Assembly (NCBI RefSeq): GCF_015471405.1
Contig: NZ_BLVZ01000013.1
Coordinates: 1-64,000, forward strand
Source of the DNA: Pseudomonas cichorii
GTDB lineage: Bacteria > Pseudomonadota > Gammaproteobacteria > Pseudomonadales > Pseudomonadaceae
Length of the DNA: 64,000 nt
Direction: 5' to 3'
Part shown: positions 34,539 to 43,311 of the stretch, piece after piece
Layout of the letters: every line of letters starts with the position of its first letter
Position numbering within the stretch: the first letter of the stretch is position 1
Notes under the pieces: generated by a model
Seen by the model: the letters and a program-made list of their open reading frames with translations, nothing else
Told to the model about the DNA's origin: nothing
The model's database searches: none
Position numbers and translations under genes: made by a program

Positions 34539-35024
34539 TTACACAGATTCCCCTTTATTCCTTTTCTCCAGAATGAAGCGCACGTTGAATGGTTTGCCTC
34601 TGGGCAGAGAGTGTCGGCCCCATTGGTCGACCTCGTATGCAGAGATCACATGCAGCTTCAATCGGTTGACTGAGCCCTGTGGCTTTGTGATTGAAAAGAA
34701 TATTGCGTAGTCATGCAGATCAAGGCAGAAGTAGCGCTGTCCACTTTTCTTGCTGTTATGCGGCACAGCAAGCCCCTCAAAAAAACGGCGATCAATGTAG
34801 TCACGCAATTGGCTGCTGTAGTGATAGCGCGCAAGGCAAAAATAGCGATGCTCACGCTTGTAATAAAGCTGCTTGCCGTTGCCCTTGTCATCTGTGAAGC
34901 AATGAAATCCAAATTCAAAATGAATGGTGACCTGCTCTCCAGCAATGTCATATACCCGCTCGAATGGCTGCAAATGCGCCAGACTGTAAGTTGTTCCATT
35001 GATTATCAGATCATTCCATTCCAT
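34539..35024 (-). CDS. Orphan protein of 161 residues, unknown function
   Basis: The product starts MEWNDLIINGTTYSLAHL and is rich in Tyr, Phe, Arg and His. A basic segment (REHRYFCLARYHYSSQLRDYIDRR, about 58-81) is followed by YFCLDLHDYAIFFSITKPQG and LKLHVISAYEVDQWG, a beta-strand-rich tail that recalls small RNase-type toxins, but the likeness is too weak to assign a family. No signal peptide or membrane segment. Codon use is more AT-rich than its neighbours, and it sits alone between kinB and an EAL gene, suggesting acquisition. It converges on a candidate structured RNA. Confidence 0.7.
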   Translation of the reverse strand: MEWNDLIINGTTYSLAHLQPFERVYDIAGEQVTIHFEFGFHCFTDDKGNGKQLYYKREHRYFCLARYHYSSQLRDYIDRRFFEGLAVPHNSKKSGQRYFCLDLHDYAIFFSITKPQGSVNRLKLHVISAYEVDQWGRHSLPRGKPFNVRFILEKRNKGESV

Positions 35025-35156
35025 TGCATTGCGAGAGAGCCAGACACCTCAAAGATCGAGATTGTACCAGTCAGCCCACTTACAAGATTCTGCTGGCAAT
35101 TTGATTAAGAACTGTAAGCACAGCAGCGTAGCGTGTCGTTGAAATGGTCGTTGTCT

Positions 35157-36776
35157 TCACGCCACATCATCCTTGCGTCGCCCAGTCCCTCTTCGGCCAC
35201 CCGTGACCAGTTCGCAGAACTTGGTGGGAGTCAAAGGGCGGGCGAAGAGCCAGCCCTGGCCGTAGACCACGCCTTCGCTCTTGAGCAGATGGGCCTGGGA
35301 CTCGAACTCGATCCCTTCAGCGATTACGCGCAATTGCAGTGCGTGAGCCATGCGGATGATATGGGGGGCGACGCCGCTGCTGGCGGCGTCGTGCCCTAAT
35401 GCATCGATGAAGGCCTTGTCGATTTTCAGGCAGTCCACCGGCAAGGTCTGCAGGTAGGCCAGGCTGCAATAGCCGGTGCCGAAGTCATCGATCAGGATCT
35501 GGTGGCCACGGTCGCGCAGCAGTTGCAGGTGGTTGCGCGCCACGACCACGTCGATCAGGCCGCGCTCGGTCACTTCAAACGCGATCTGGCGGGCGGCAAC
35601 CTTGTGCAGGGCCAGCAATCTGGCGGCTACGCGGCCAATGCGCGGGGCGATGACATCGCAGGCGGCCAGGTTTATCGAGACGTATAGATGCGGGTTGGCG
35701 CGCAATAGCGGCCCGAGTTTTTCCAGTGACTGCTGTAAGACAAAATCGGTGATCTGCCGAATCTGCCCGGTATTTTCAGCCAACGGGATGAACAGGTCCG
35801 GGCTGGTCAGCGTGCCGTCCGGCCTGCGCCAGCGCACCAAGGCTTCGGCGCCGACGCACAAGCGGGTTTCGAGGTTGAAAATGGGCTGGTAGAGGACTTT
35901 CAATTCCCCGCGCCGCAACGCCCCCGAGAGTTCGGCCCCCAGGGATTTGCGCTGTTGCATCAATTGCAGGACCAGCGCTGCAATGCACAAGGACATCAAC
36001 AGGCTGGCCGGTACCAGTAACCACCAGGCTCCCGTGATTTTTTCCTGCAAGTCGATACGCGGTGTTATCAGCACCAACTGGTATTCCGGGCTTTGGGTGG
36101 GCATGCGGTAAATCAGTTGGGTCTGTGCCGTAATGAGCGTTGTATCGCTGTTCGGCAACCAGTCCGGCACGGGAGGCCAGGCTTGTGCAGGCCCCAGCAC
36201 CGGTATCGCTCGGGTGCCGTTATCGAGCACCACCAGCAGGCTGCCTCCAGCCGGAAGATCGACCACATCCGTCAAATGGCCGCGTGAAGTCGAAACCCGA
36301 AAATCCCCACGCCCAAGCACCAGTGCGGCCAGGTTGTCGTCCGGCTGGGCCGAGGTATTGAGCCAATAATCGTAGGTCGGGCCACGAATGTCAGGTGGCC
36401 GAGGTTCGTCGAGCACCTTGGGACGTGGCCAGCTGGAGCAACTGCGCGCGCCCCCGACATAAGCGGCTTCATAAATGAAGCGGTTGCTGGAAATGACCTC
36501 ACGCAAGCGCCCGACCATTTCCGGGCTGCAACGCCTTAGTGGCTGGTGTTCCAGCTGATCCAGCCCTGCACGCAACTGACCGAAAAGCTGCTCCAGTCGA
36601 ATCAGGAAGCGCTCGCCCTGAGCGTTCATTTGCAGGCTTTCGTTCTGCCGTGCCTGATGCATCGCCAGCCCGAAGCTGCCGAACAAAAATACAGCCGCGC
36701 TTAGCAAGGCTGCCAGCAACGCCAGCAACCAAGGGTGGGAAAGGTGAATGCGAAAGCGCGTTTGCGCGATGAGCAT
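35157..36776 (-). CDS. CSS-motif EAL domain c-di-GMP phosphodiesterase
   Basis: I place the start at ATG 36776 (MLIAQTRFRIHLSHPW), giving 539 residues. Topology is TM1 (about 15-38), a periplasmic CSS sensor domain with the namesake C113-S-S in RSCSSWPRP and a second Cys at 83, TM2 (about 252-273), then an EAL domain. EAL (311-313), the DDFGTG motif (430-435), and KIDKAFI and AEGIEF motifs are intact, so it should degrade c-di-GMP. In CSS proteins the redox state of the periplasmic cysteines, under DsbA control, governs activity; dsbA is nearby. A longer frame to 36989 runs into ampDh2. Confidence 0.92.
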   Translation of the reverse strand: MLIAQTRFRIHLSHPWLLALLAALLSAAVFLFGSFGLAMHQARQNESLQMNAQGERFLIRLEQLFGQLRAGLDQLEHQPLRRCSPEMVGRLREVISSNRFIYEAAYVGGARSCSSWPRPKVLDEPRPPDIRGPTYDYWLNTSAQPDDNLAALVLGRGDFRVSTSRGHLTDVVDLPAGGSLLVVLDNGTRAIPVLGPAQAWPPVPDWLPNSDTTLITAQTQLIYRMPTQSPEYQLVLITPRIDLQEKITGAWWLLVPASLLMSLCIAALVLQLMQQRKSLGAELSGALRRGELKVLYQPIFNLETRLCVGAEALVRWRRPDGTLTSPDLFIPLAENTGQIRQITDFVLQQSLEKLGPLLRANPHLYVSINLAACDVIAPRIGRVAARLLALHKVAARQIAFEVTERGLIDVVVARNHLQLLRDRGHQILIDDFGTGYCSLAYLQTLPVDCLKIDKAFIDALGHDAASSGVAPHIIRMAHALQLRVIAEGIEFESQAHLLKSEGVVYGQGWLFARPLTPTKFCELVTGGRRGTGRRKDDVA

Positions 36777-36861
36777 CAGTGGATATCCGAGTGGAATATC
36801 CCTCAGGTATAGCAACAAGCGCGCAAATAGCTTGGTAAAGAACGCAGCCCTGAAGGCTGAT

Positions 36862-37641
36862 CTAGTCGGCCCGGTTGAGCACCTGCAAGATGGCCGCGCT
36901 CTGAATGTCCGGTTGGCCGTCGAAGCGCTCTGGACGGTAATGCATCTGGAAGGCAGCGAGAACGTGGCGTGTAGCGGTGTCCAGCTCACCGGTCTGAGGA
37001 GTGGTGTAACCCAGGCGTGCCAATTGTTGCTGGAACCAGGTGATGCTTGGCAGGTTATTCATCATCTGCGCCTGACGCTGGGCGACCAGCCGTTCGTCCG
37101 GCCAGATGCCTATGCCTTCATGTGCCAGTCGTTTCCAGGGAAACAGCGGGCCTGGGTCCAGTTTACGCATCGGTGCGATATCGCTGTGCCCAATGATGTG
37201 CCTGGGGTCGATATTGTTGCGTTTGATGATGTCCTTGAGCAGTACGGTGATCGCCTGAATCTGGCTTTCGGTGTACGGGTACCAGAGGCGTCCCGTGGGT
37301 GTATCCGTGTAGCCGGGATTGACGATTTCAATGCCGATGGAGCTTGAGTTGAGCCAGGTACGGCCTTCCCATTCACTTTCTCCGGCATGCCAGGCGCGTG
37401 CGCTTTCATCGACCAGTTTGTAGATCGTTGCCGGATTGTCGTCGCCGATCAGGTAGTGGCTGCTGACCTCGCCATGGGTCAGCAACTCCAGCGAGCGCTC
37501 AAGCGAGGCGGAGGTGTAATGCATGATGACGTACTGGACCCGGCCGTCATGGTTGACCGAGGGATGGCTGGTGTCGAGCTTTGGCCCGCTGGAGCAGGCA
37601 GTCAGGACCAGAAGGAGAAATGCAGTGAAAATCAGCTTCAT
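36862..37641 (-). CDS. ampDh2: N-acetylmuramoyl-L-alanine amidase, lipoprotein (AmpDh2)
   Basis: This amidase cleaves the amide between N-acetylmuramic acid and the stem peptide. The 259-residue protein has a lipoprotein signal with LTAC (Cys16), zinc-binding H41 (MHYTSAS) and HIIGHSDIAP, and a C-terminal peptidoglycan-binding repeat (about 195-257). The outer-membrane lipoprotein form and position between kinB and dgcP match AmpDh2 of P. aeruginosa, a periplasmic amidase involved in wall recycling and AmpC control. Confidence 0.93.
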   Translation of the reverse strand: MKLIFTAFLLLVLTACSSGPKLDTSHPSVNHDGRVQYVIMHYTSASLERSLELLTHGEVSSHYLIGDDNPATIYKLVDESARAWHAGESEWEGRTWLNSSSIGIEIVNPGYTDTPTGRLWYPYTESQIQAITVLLKDIIKRNNIDPRHIIGHSDIAPMRKLDPGPLFPWKRLAHEGIGIWPDERLVAQRQAQMMNNLPSITWFQQQLARLGYTTPQTGELDTATRHVLAAFQMHYRPERFDGQPDIQSAAILQVLNRAD

Positions 37642-37737
37642 GGAAATCGGATTACGTCGGCAGCAAATGCAACATCATAACAAAGCGCGGCAAAATTGCT
37701 TCATCCGTGAAGCGCCGATGGATTCCAGATGTTTCAT

Positions 37738-39849
37738 TCATCCCTGCTCGACACGATTTCTGCCGTTTTCCTTGGCGCGATACAACGCCTGATCGGCCCG
37801 TTTGAGGGCGACATCGCTACGTTCGCCGGTCCGGAAGGCGGTCACGCCCATGGATACCGTGATCGTCACCCGCTCACCCTTGAAGTGAAACGGACAAAGC
37901 TCGACGGCAGCCCGCAGTTCATCAAGCAGTGTCAAAGCCGTCGTGACATGGGTGGCCGGCATGAGCATGACGAACTCTTCGCCACCGAAGCGCGCCAGGA
38001 AGTCTGTGGGGCGCATGCGTTTTCTCAGCACACTGGCAACGATCTTCAGCACCTTGTCACCGGCCAGGTGACCATAGCCATCGTTGATTCGCTTGAAGTG
38101 ATCCAGATCCAGTATGCAGACCAGCAGGCTGGTCTTGTCCTGTTGCCACTGCGCCATTTCCCGTTCAAGCCGTTCTCCCCAGGCCGCACGGTTGGGCAGG
38201 GTTGTAAGCGGGTCGATCAGTGCTTTTTGCCGTTGCTCTTCCAGGTGCGTCCTGAAGCCCAGAGCTTCCTGTTCCATGCTGGCGACACGGGCGGCCAGGC
38301 CTTGCAGTCGCGAGGCGACTTCCTGTTCGCGATCATCCCGTTTGCGCTGGTAGTGATCCATTGTGCTGAGCAGGCCTTCCAGCCGGTTGTCGAGCACTTG
38401 CTTGAGGCTGTTCAGGTCGGAGGCGTCCTGGACACTGCTCTGCAAGCCGCCGACCTGTTCACGCAATTGCTCGTTCAGGTCACGTGCGGTGGACTGGTTC
38501 TCGGCATGGTCTTCACTGGCAGCCTGCAAATGGCTCTGAAACGACTCCAGTCGTTCGTTGAGCTGCTTGAGATAGGTCCCGAACTCCTGTTGGCCGCCGT
38601 TATTGATCGCCAGCATCAGAATGGCAAGATCGTCGAGGATCGGCAGCAGTTCGTACCAGTTAAGCCCGTGTTTGAGGCGTGACTGCATGTCTTCGACTTG
38701 CGGGCGATGATGCTCGGACAAGGTCAGGTCCTTGAGCAACCCCAGCAAGGTCTCTTCGATATGAGCGGCCACCGAGCTGTAGCTCGGCTCCGGAGAGTAA
38801 GGCAGGGAATAGTTCGGGTCCCCTTCACCGGCCTCTTGCTCATCGGTCGGCTCATCATCCGGTGACTCGTCAGCTTCTGCGCTGTCGCTCTCGGCGAGTG
38901 CCTGCACAACCGGCACATGCTCGTAGGGAACAGAGGGCGTAGGCGTAACCAGCTCTTGCGGGGGAACCGGAACCGGTGCGGGTGCCGCTTTCTCGGCGGG
39001 CGCGGGCGGGACGGTTGCCACTTCAACGGGTTGCGGCGTTTCAACTACTGGCTCAACCACAGGAGTGGGAGCGGGAGTCTCTACGTGCTGTTGCTCGACT
39101 TTGGGAGCTTCAGCCTCAACCTTTGGTGCTGGTGCTGGTGCTGGTGCTGGTGCTGGTGCTGGTGCTGGTGCTGGTGCTGGCTGCGCAGGTTGGGCCGGTG
39201 TCGGTACGGTCGCTGCGTTTGGCTCGTTAACGCTTTCAGGCTCAGGCTCAGGTTCGGCAGCGGCAGGTGTAGCCGCATTGGCTGGCTGAGCGTTTTCCGG
39301 GCCATGAGCCGCATCGCTCGATTCCTCACGGGTGCCGAACAGACGTTGAAGGATTCCGGGACGAGGTCCCTCTTCATGTTTTTCAAGCAGGGTCAGCGCC
39401 TTGCCCTGCAAGCCGCTTAGCTCACTCAGCAGCAAGGGTAATTCCCGGGCCTGGGAGGCGCGGTCTTCGAGGTCCTTGGCAAACCGTTTGAGCGGCTTGC
39501 GCACTTCCCGAGGCAGCGGCAAGGCTTGCAGTTGGGTCACCAGCGCACCCAGAGCGTTGCTGATCTGCCCTACCCTGATTTCACGACGCTGCTCGGAATC
39601 CAGCACGGCCTTTTCAAGGCGTGGTATCAGGGCTGCCAGACCCGCATCCATGTCGTCCTTGCGCACGATTTCGCGCATTTCCTTCATGCATTCGTCGACA
39701 GAGCGGTCCGTACCTTCCGCCGCGAGACTACTGCGTACAAGGCCTCGGCGCAGCAAGTCGAGCCTGGCGTTCCAGCGCTCTGCGAGCCTGTCCTGCTGCT
39801 CGATACCCTTGAGATACTTCTCTTTCCAGCGCTCGGCTTCTTCGCTCAT
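37738..39849 (-). CDS. dgcP: Diguanylate cyclase DgcP
   Basis: DgcP makes c-di-GMP at the cell pole in P. aeruginosa, where its N-terminal region binds FimV. The 703-residue soluble protein has an alpha-helical N-terminus (about 1-165), a long Pro/Ala/Glu-rich linker (about 185-345) including an (Ala-Pro)9 run, a coiled-coil region (about 350-530), and a GGDEF domain with active site GGEEF (622-626) and inhibitory site R613-P-T-D616. Both catalytic and feedback sites are intact. Its ATG overlaps the stop of the upstream nuclease-family gene by four bases. Confidence 0.94.
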   Translation of the reverse strand: MSEEAERWKEKYLKGIEQQDRLAERWNARLDLLRRGLVRSSLAAEGTDRSVDECMKEMREIVRKDDMDAGLAALIPRLEKAVLDSEQRREIRVGQISNALGALVTQLQALPLPREVRKPLKRFAKDLEDRASQARELPLLLSELSGLQGKALTLLEKHEEGPRPGILQRLFGTREESSDAAHGPENAQPANAATPAAAEPEPEPESVNEPNAATVPTPAQPAQPAPAPAPAPAPAPAPAPAPKVEAEAPKVEQQHVETPAPTPVVEPVVETPQPVEVATVPPAPAEKAAPAPVPVPPQELVTPTPSVPYEHVPVVQALAESDSAEADESPDDEPTDEQEAGEGDPNYSLPYSPEPSYSSVAAHIEETLLGLLKDLTLSEHHRPQVEDMQSRLKHGLNWYELLPILDDLAILMLAINNGGQQEFGTYLKQLNERLESFQSHLQAASEDHAENQSTARDLNEQLREQVGGLQSSVQDASDLNSLKQVLDNRLEGLLSTMDHYQRKRDDREQEVASRLQGLAARVASMEQEALGFRTHLEEQRQKALIDPLTTLPNRAAWGERLEREMAQWQQDKTSLLVCILDLDHFKRINDGYGHLAGDKVLKIVASVLRKRMRPTDFLARFGGEEFVMLMPATHVTTALTLLDELRAAVELCPFHFKGERVTITVSMGVTAFRTGERSDVALKRADQALYRAKENGRNRVEQG
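39125..39178. repeat. Hexanucleotide microsatellite in dgcP
   Basis: Nine perfect tandem copies of GGTGCT on the plus strand encode nine Ala-Pro pairs in the dgcP linker. The unit is six bases, so gain or loss of copies keeps the frame and alters only linker length. Confidence 0.95.
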
Positions 39850-40721
39850 TCAAGGGGTCTACCAGAGAGCACGGGTAGCGAATCACCACACAGCGAAGCC
39901 GGCAGGCGAATCTCTACAGCAACGGGCAGGTGATCGGAAATGGGTTGCGCCAGTACCTGAACACGTTCAAGCGTCAGTGTCGGGCTGAGTAAAATATGAT
40001 CAAGGCAGCGTTGCGGCCGCCAACTGGGAAAGGTTGCCTCGACCTGCGGTGCCAGAAGGCCGAGATCGCGCAGTGGCGAATGCTCCAGCAAGTCGTTGGC
40101 ATGGGTATTCATGTCGCCCATCAGTACCTGATGGCGATAACCGCCAATCAGTTCACGGATATAGGCCAGTTGCCGTGTTCGAGTACGCGGACCCAAGGCC
40201 AGATGCATCATGACCACCACCAGCGCGTCCTCGCCTTCCCCGAAACGGACAAGAATAGCACCGCGTCCGGCAGGCCCAGGCAATGGATGGTCTTCGATCT
40301 TGCCGGGACGCAGACGGCTGAGAACGCCGTTGCTGTGTTGTCCCAGACGCCCCAGGTTGCGATTGAGCTGCTGATACCAGTAGGGGAAGGAACCGAGATG
40401 AGCCAGATGCTCGACCTGGTTGATGAAGCCTGAACGCAGGCTGCCGCCATCGGCCTCCTGCAATGCCACCAGATCGAAATCGTTGAGCAGGTCGCCAATC
40501 TTTTGCAGATTGCCTGCCCGTCCGCCGTGTGGCAGCAGATGCTGCCAGCCGCGCGTCAGGTAATGCCGGTAACGCTCTGTGCTGATACCGACCTGAATAT
40601 TGAAGCTGAGCAACCGAAGCCTGCCATCGGCTGGCAACCCGCTTTGCAGCAGATGATGTTCGTTGACCTGCGGATCATGCAGGCCAACGACTCGCTCCGT
40701 GCCCTTGCCCCAGCGGCGCAT
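39846..40721 (-). CDS. Endonuclease/exonuclease/phosphatase family protein
   Basis: The 291-residue protein has the EEP (DNase I-like) layout: LLSFNIQVG (about 38-46), the metal-binding Glu in LVALQEADGG, the MGDMNTHAND Asp/Asn motif and the C-terminal CLDHILLSP ... ISDHLPVAVEI catalytic Asp-His. These motifs are complete, so phosphodiesterase activity on DNA, RNA or a phospholipid is likely; the substrate is unknown. No signal peptide. It lies 12 bp after dsbA and overlaps dgcP, forming a dsbA-EEP-dgcP operon. Confidence 0.9.
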   Translation of the reverse strand: MRRWGKGTERVVGLHDPQVNEHHLLQSGLPADGRLRLLSFNIQVGISTERYRHYLTRGWQHLLPHGGRAGNLQKIGDLLNDFDLVALQEADGGSLRSGFINQVEHLAHLGSFPYWYQQLNRNLGRLGQHSNGVLSRLRPGKIEDHPLPGPAGRGAILVRFGEGEDALVVVMMHLALGPRTRTRQLAYIRELIGGYRHQVLMGDMNTHANDLLEHSPLRDLGLLAPQVEATFPSWRPQRCLDHILLSPTLTLERVQVLAQPISDHLPVAVEIRLPASLCGDSLPVLSGRPLE

Positions 40722-40733
40722 GGCGGGCTGCTC

Positions 40734-41378
40734 TTACTTGCTTGCCTTGCCGGCCGCTCGCTCCTTGGCGATCAGCTGGTCAGCAACCTGCAAGGTCGCT
40801 TCCGGGCCACCGGAGCTGCCCAGATCGAAACGGTATTTACCGTTAACGATCATGGTCGGTACGCCGGTCACTTCGTACTTCTTGGCCAGTTCCTTGTACT
40901 GGGCGATCTTGCCCTTCACCGCGAAGGAGTTGAAGGTCTCGAGGAACTTGGCTTTGTCGATGCCTTGGGTGGCAACGAAGTCAGCCATGTCTTCTGGTTT
41001 GAGCAGAGGCTTGCGGTCTTTCTGGATGGCGTCGAATACCGCTGCGTGAACCTTGTGCTCTACGCCCATGGTGTCCAGGGTGATGAACAGCTGGCCGTGG
41101 GCATCCCAGGCGCCGCCGAACATGGCAGGGATGCGTACGAAGTGAACGTCTTCGGGCAGTTTTTCAACCCATGGGTTGATGGTCGGCTCGAACGCATAGC
41201 AATGCGGGCAGCCATACCAGAACAATTCCACAACTTCGATCTTGCCTGGCTCGGAAACAGGCACAGCGCTGGCCAATTCAACATATTGCTTACCAGCTTC
41301 GATGGGGGTGGCAGCCTGAGCGGACATACCGAACAGGCTGGCAGCAACCAGAGCGGCGCTGATGATCAGATTACGCAT
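40734..41378 (-). CDS. dsbA: Thiol:disulfide interchange protein DsbA
   Basis: DsbA is the periplasmic oxidase that introduces disulfides into exported proteins. The 214-residue precursor has a signal peptide (MRNLIISAALVAASLFGMSAQA), the active site C57-P-H-C60, and the cis-proline loop VTGVPTMIVNG. It lies downstream of the cytochrome c4 gene, past a strong terminator, and starts the dsbA-EEP-dgcP group. Confidence 0.97.
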   Translation of the reverse strand: MRNLIISAALVAASLFGMSAQAATPIEAGKQYVELASAVPVSEPGKIEVVELFWYGCPHCYAFEPTINPWVEKLPEDVHFVRIPAMFGGAWDAHGQLFITLDTMGVEHKVHAAVFDAIQKDRKPLLKPEDMADFVATQGIDKAKFLETFNSFAVKGKIAQYKELAKKYEVTGVPTMIVNGKYRFDLGSSGGPEATLQVADQLIAKERAAGKASK

Positions 41379-41472
41379 GCTTTACTCCTGGGCAGATTGA
41401 GTCGCCTTCAAACGACGGGTTTTTCGACCGGTCACCAAGGCTTGAGTTCTTAGTGTAACGCTGGCGATCAAA

Positions 41473-41500
41473 AAAAAGGGTGGCCCGGGCCACCCTTTTT
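41473..41500 (-). terminator. Terminator after the cytochrome c4 gene
   Basis: A near-perfect palindrome built on GGGTGGCCCGGGCCACCC (41478-41495), flanked by A and T runs on both sides; on the minus strand at least seven Ts follow. It separates the c4 gene from dsbA. Confidence 0.9.
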
Positions 41501-41565
41501 GCTTGTGCCATGAAGCACGTCACGCCTGACCCTCTGGATTCTCTGCCCGAATGCTCGCGTATCGA

Positions 41566-42180
41566 TCAGTGCAGGCCCTGGATATATTGGGCCAGAGCCT
41601 CGATATCCTTGTTGCTCAGCTTGGCAGCGATGGAGCGCATGACCATGGTGTCGCCATCATTGACGCGATCGCCTTCGCGGAAGGCGGTCAATTGTTTCTT
41701 GATGTAATCGGCGTGCTGACCACCCAGGTGCGGGAAGCCGGCCGAGACGTTGCCTGTACCATCAGGAGAGTGACAACCGGTGCAGGCAGGCATGCCCTGA
41801 TCCAGCTTGCCGCCACGGAACAAGGCTTCGCCACGGGCGACCAGATTGGGATCAGCCGCGCCGACGCTGCCTTTCTGGCTGGCGTAATAGGCGGAGATGT
41901 CTGCAAGATCCTGATCATTGAGCGGTGTCAGCAGCCCGGTCATTTCAAGAACCGTGCGCTTGCCATCCTTGATTTCGTGCAATTGCTTGAGCAGGTAACG
42001 CTCGCCCTGGCCTGCCAGTTTCGGGAAGTTGGGAGCCAGGCTGTTGCCATCCGGTCCATGGCAGGCGCCACATACGGCCGTCTTTGCCTGACCGGCGGCC
42101 GCATCACCGGTGACGTCGGCGGCCTGGGTTGTTCCACAGATGCCAAGCGTCAACAGCAGACTCACGAATAATTTGTTCAT
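41566..42180 (-). CDS. cc4: Cytochrome c4 (diheme)
   Basis: Cytochrome c4 is a periplasmic diheme electron carrier between the bc1 complex and terminal oxidases, chiefly cbb3 in pseudomonads. The 204-residue precursor has a signal peptide ending GTTQAA and two CXXCH sites, C37-GAC-H41 and C133-TGC-H137, in two homologous halves, each with a later Met ligand (MTGLL; MRSIA). It sits upstream of dsbA and divergent from engB. Confidence 0.95.
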   Translation of the reverse strand: MNKLFVSLLLTLGICGTTQAADVTGDAAAGQAKTAVCGACHGPDGNSLAPNFPKLAGQGERYLLKQLHEIKDGKRTVLEMTGLLTPLNDQDLADISAYYASQKGSVGAADPNLVARGEALFRGGKLDQGMPACTGCHSPDGTGNVSAGFPHLGGQHADYIKKQLTAFREGDRVNDGDTMVMRSIAAKLSNKDIEALAQYIQGLH

Positions 42181-42528
42181 CAGGTAATCCAGATCGGCTA
42201 ATGGTGAAAAGTTAGGTAGCAGGTGATTTGCTCATCTCCAGGATGACGGTTCGCAAATGCTGACTACTGCGGTCCTTGCACATTTCACGCGCGGCATTGT
42301 TACGATCCTGGCAAAAGGGGCTCCAAAGTCCTCTTGCGCAGTAAAAACCTTTCAGGTTGAAAGCGGACTGCGTTCTAATGCGCATATTAGTTCTCGCTTC
42401 AGTGTTCTTCCCTCGATGCACCCGGGAATTCACACACAAAATTTGCGGCATTATATACTCGCGCTACCCAAACGGAAACGACACCTCTTGCCGCACCCCT
42501 TGCAGGCAAGGCCTTCACCGGAAATCAC
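42181..42528. other. 348-bp divergent spacer between cytochrome c4 and engB
   Basis: No convincing gene. Short open frames on the minus strand (e.g. 42212-42451) lack protein character. The region should hold divergent promoters: on the plus strand TTCACA (42429-42434) and TATATA (42452-42457) with 17-bp spacing lie about 72 bp before the engB ATG. Confidence 0.45.
42429..42457 (+). promoter_or_regulatory. Possible sigma-70 promoter for engB
   Basis: TTCACA and TATATA hexamers with a 17-base spacer in an AT-rich stretch; overlapping TATACT at 42454-42459 is an alternative -10. Consensus-based only. Confidence 0.4.
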
Positions 42529-43167
42529 ATGCAACTCAAGAACCCCATCCTCGGCCTGTGCCAACAGTCCACGTTCATGCTCAGTGCCGCCAAGGTCGAT
42601 CAGTGCCCTGATGACGAAGGCTATGAAGTCGCGTTTGCCGGGCGTTCCAACGCGGGCAAGTCGAGCGCACTCAATACGCTGACCCACGCCAGCCTGGCAC
42701 GCACCTCGAAAACGCCGGGGCGCACGCAACTGCTGAACTTCTTCAAACTGGATGAAGACCGTCGTCTGGTGGACCTGCCCGGTTACGGCTACGCCAAAGT
42801 GCCGATTCCGCTCAAACAGCACTGGCAGCGCCACCTGGAAGCCTATCTGGGCAGTCGCGAAAGCCTGAAAGGCCTGATCCTGATGATGGACATCCGTCAT
42901 CCAATGACCGACTTCGACATCCTGATGCTGGATTGGGCAATCGCCAGCCAGATGCCGATGCATGTCCTGCTGACCAAGGCCGACAAGCTGACCTACGGCG
43001 CAGCAAAGAACACGCTGCTCAAGGTTCAGTCACAGATCCGCAAGGGCTGGGGCGAGGCTGTCACGATCCAGTTGTTCTCGGCCCCAAAGCGTATGGGCCT
43101 GGAAGAAGCCTATACCGTTCTGGCCGACTGGATGGAACTGGAAGACAAAGCGCCTGCCGGGGGGTAA
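42529..43167 (+). CDS. engB: Ribosome biogenesis GTP-binding protein EngB (YsxC/YihA)
   Basis: EngB is an essential GTPase for late 50S assembly. The 212-residue protein has the G1 loop GRSNAGKSS (38-46), switch I TPGRTQLLNFF, G3 DLPGYGYAKVP, G4 TKADKL and a G5-like region. ATG 42529 is used; AAGGCCTTCACCGG lies upstream. It is convergent with the ErsA small RNA and polA, as in E. coli where yihA faces spf and polA. Confidence 0.96.
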   Translation: MQLKNPILGLCQQSTFMLSAAKVDQCPDDEGYEVAFAGRSNAGKSSALNTLTHASLARTSKTPGRTQLLNFFKLDEDRRLVDLPGYGYAKVPIPLKQHWQRHLEAYLGSRESLKGLILMMDIRHPMTDFDILMLDWAIASQMPMHVLLTKADKLTYGAAKNTLLKVQSQIRKGWGEAVTIQLFSAPKRMGLEEAYTVLADWMELEDKAPAGG

Positions 43168-43176
43168 ATCGCAGGC

Positions 43177-43306
43177 AAAAAAAACCCCGGACTTCATATG
43201 GGGAGGGGGGAAGTTCGGGGTTCAAGGTCCAGACCCTTAGGGCGGGATCCGGATATCTGCCAACACTTAACACAACTAGGAGCATGACGGGTTTTTCAAC
43301 CAATCG
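43177..43306 (-). ncRNA. ersA: Small regulatory RNA ErsA (Spot 42 position)
   Basis: The engB-polA spacer holds a minus-strand RNA in the syntenic place of P. aeruginosa ErsA, an Hfq-dependent sRNA acting on algC and oprD mRNAs. It ends in a terminator made of CCCCGAACTTC / GAAGTCCGGGG (one A-C mismatch) with a C-rich loop, CCCCCCTCCCC, followed by eight Ts (43177-43184). The pyrimidine-rich loop is the known target-pairing feature. A sigma-22-like promoter lies just upstream. The 5' end near 43306 is inferred from that promoter, giving about 130 nt. Confidence 0.85.
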
Positions 43307-43311
43307 AGTTC

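Noticed and set aside
39125..39178. Tandem GGTGCT repeat considered as part of a CRISPR-like or noncoding repeat array
   Set aside because: It is a short perfect microsatellite, in frame in dgcP and encoding Ala-Pro pairs; there are no spacers.
42212..42451. Small minus-strand frame between the cytochrome c4 gene and engB
   Set aside because: No conserved features or signal peptide; the region reads as a promoter spacer.
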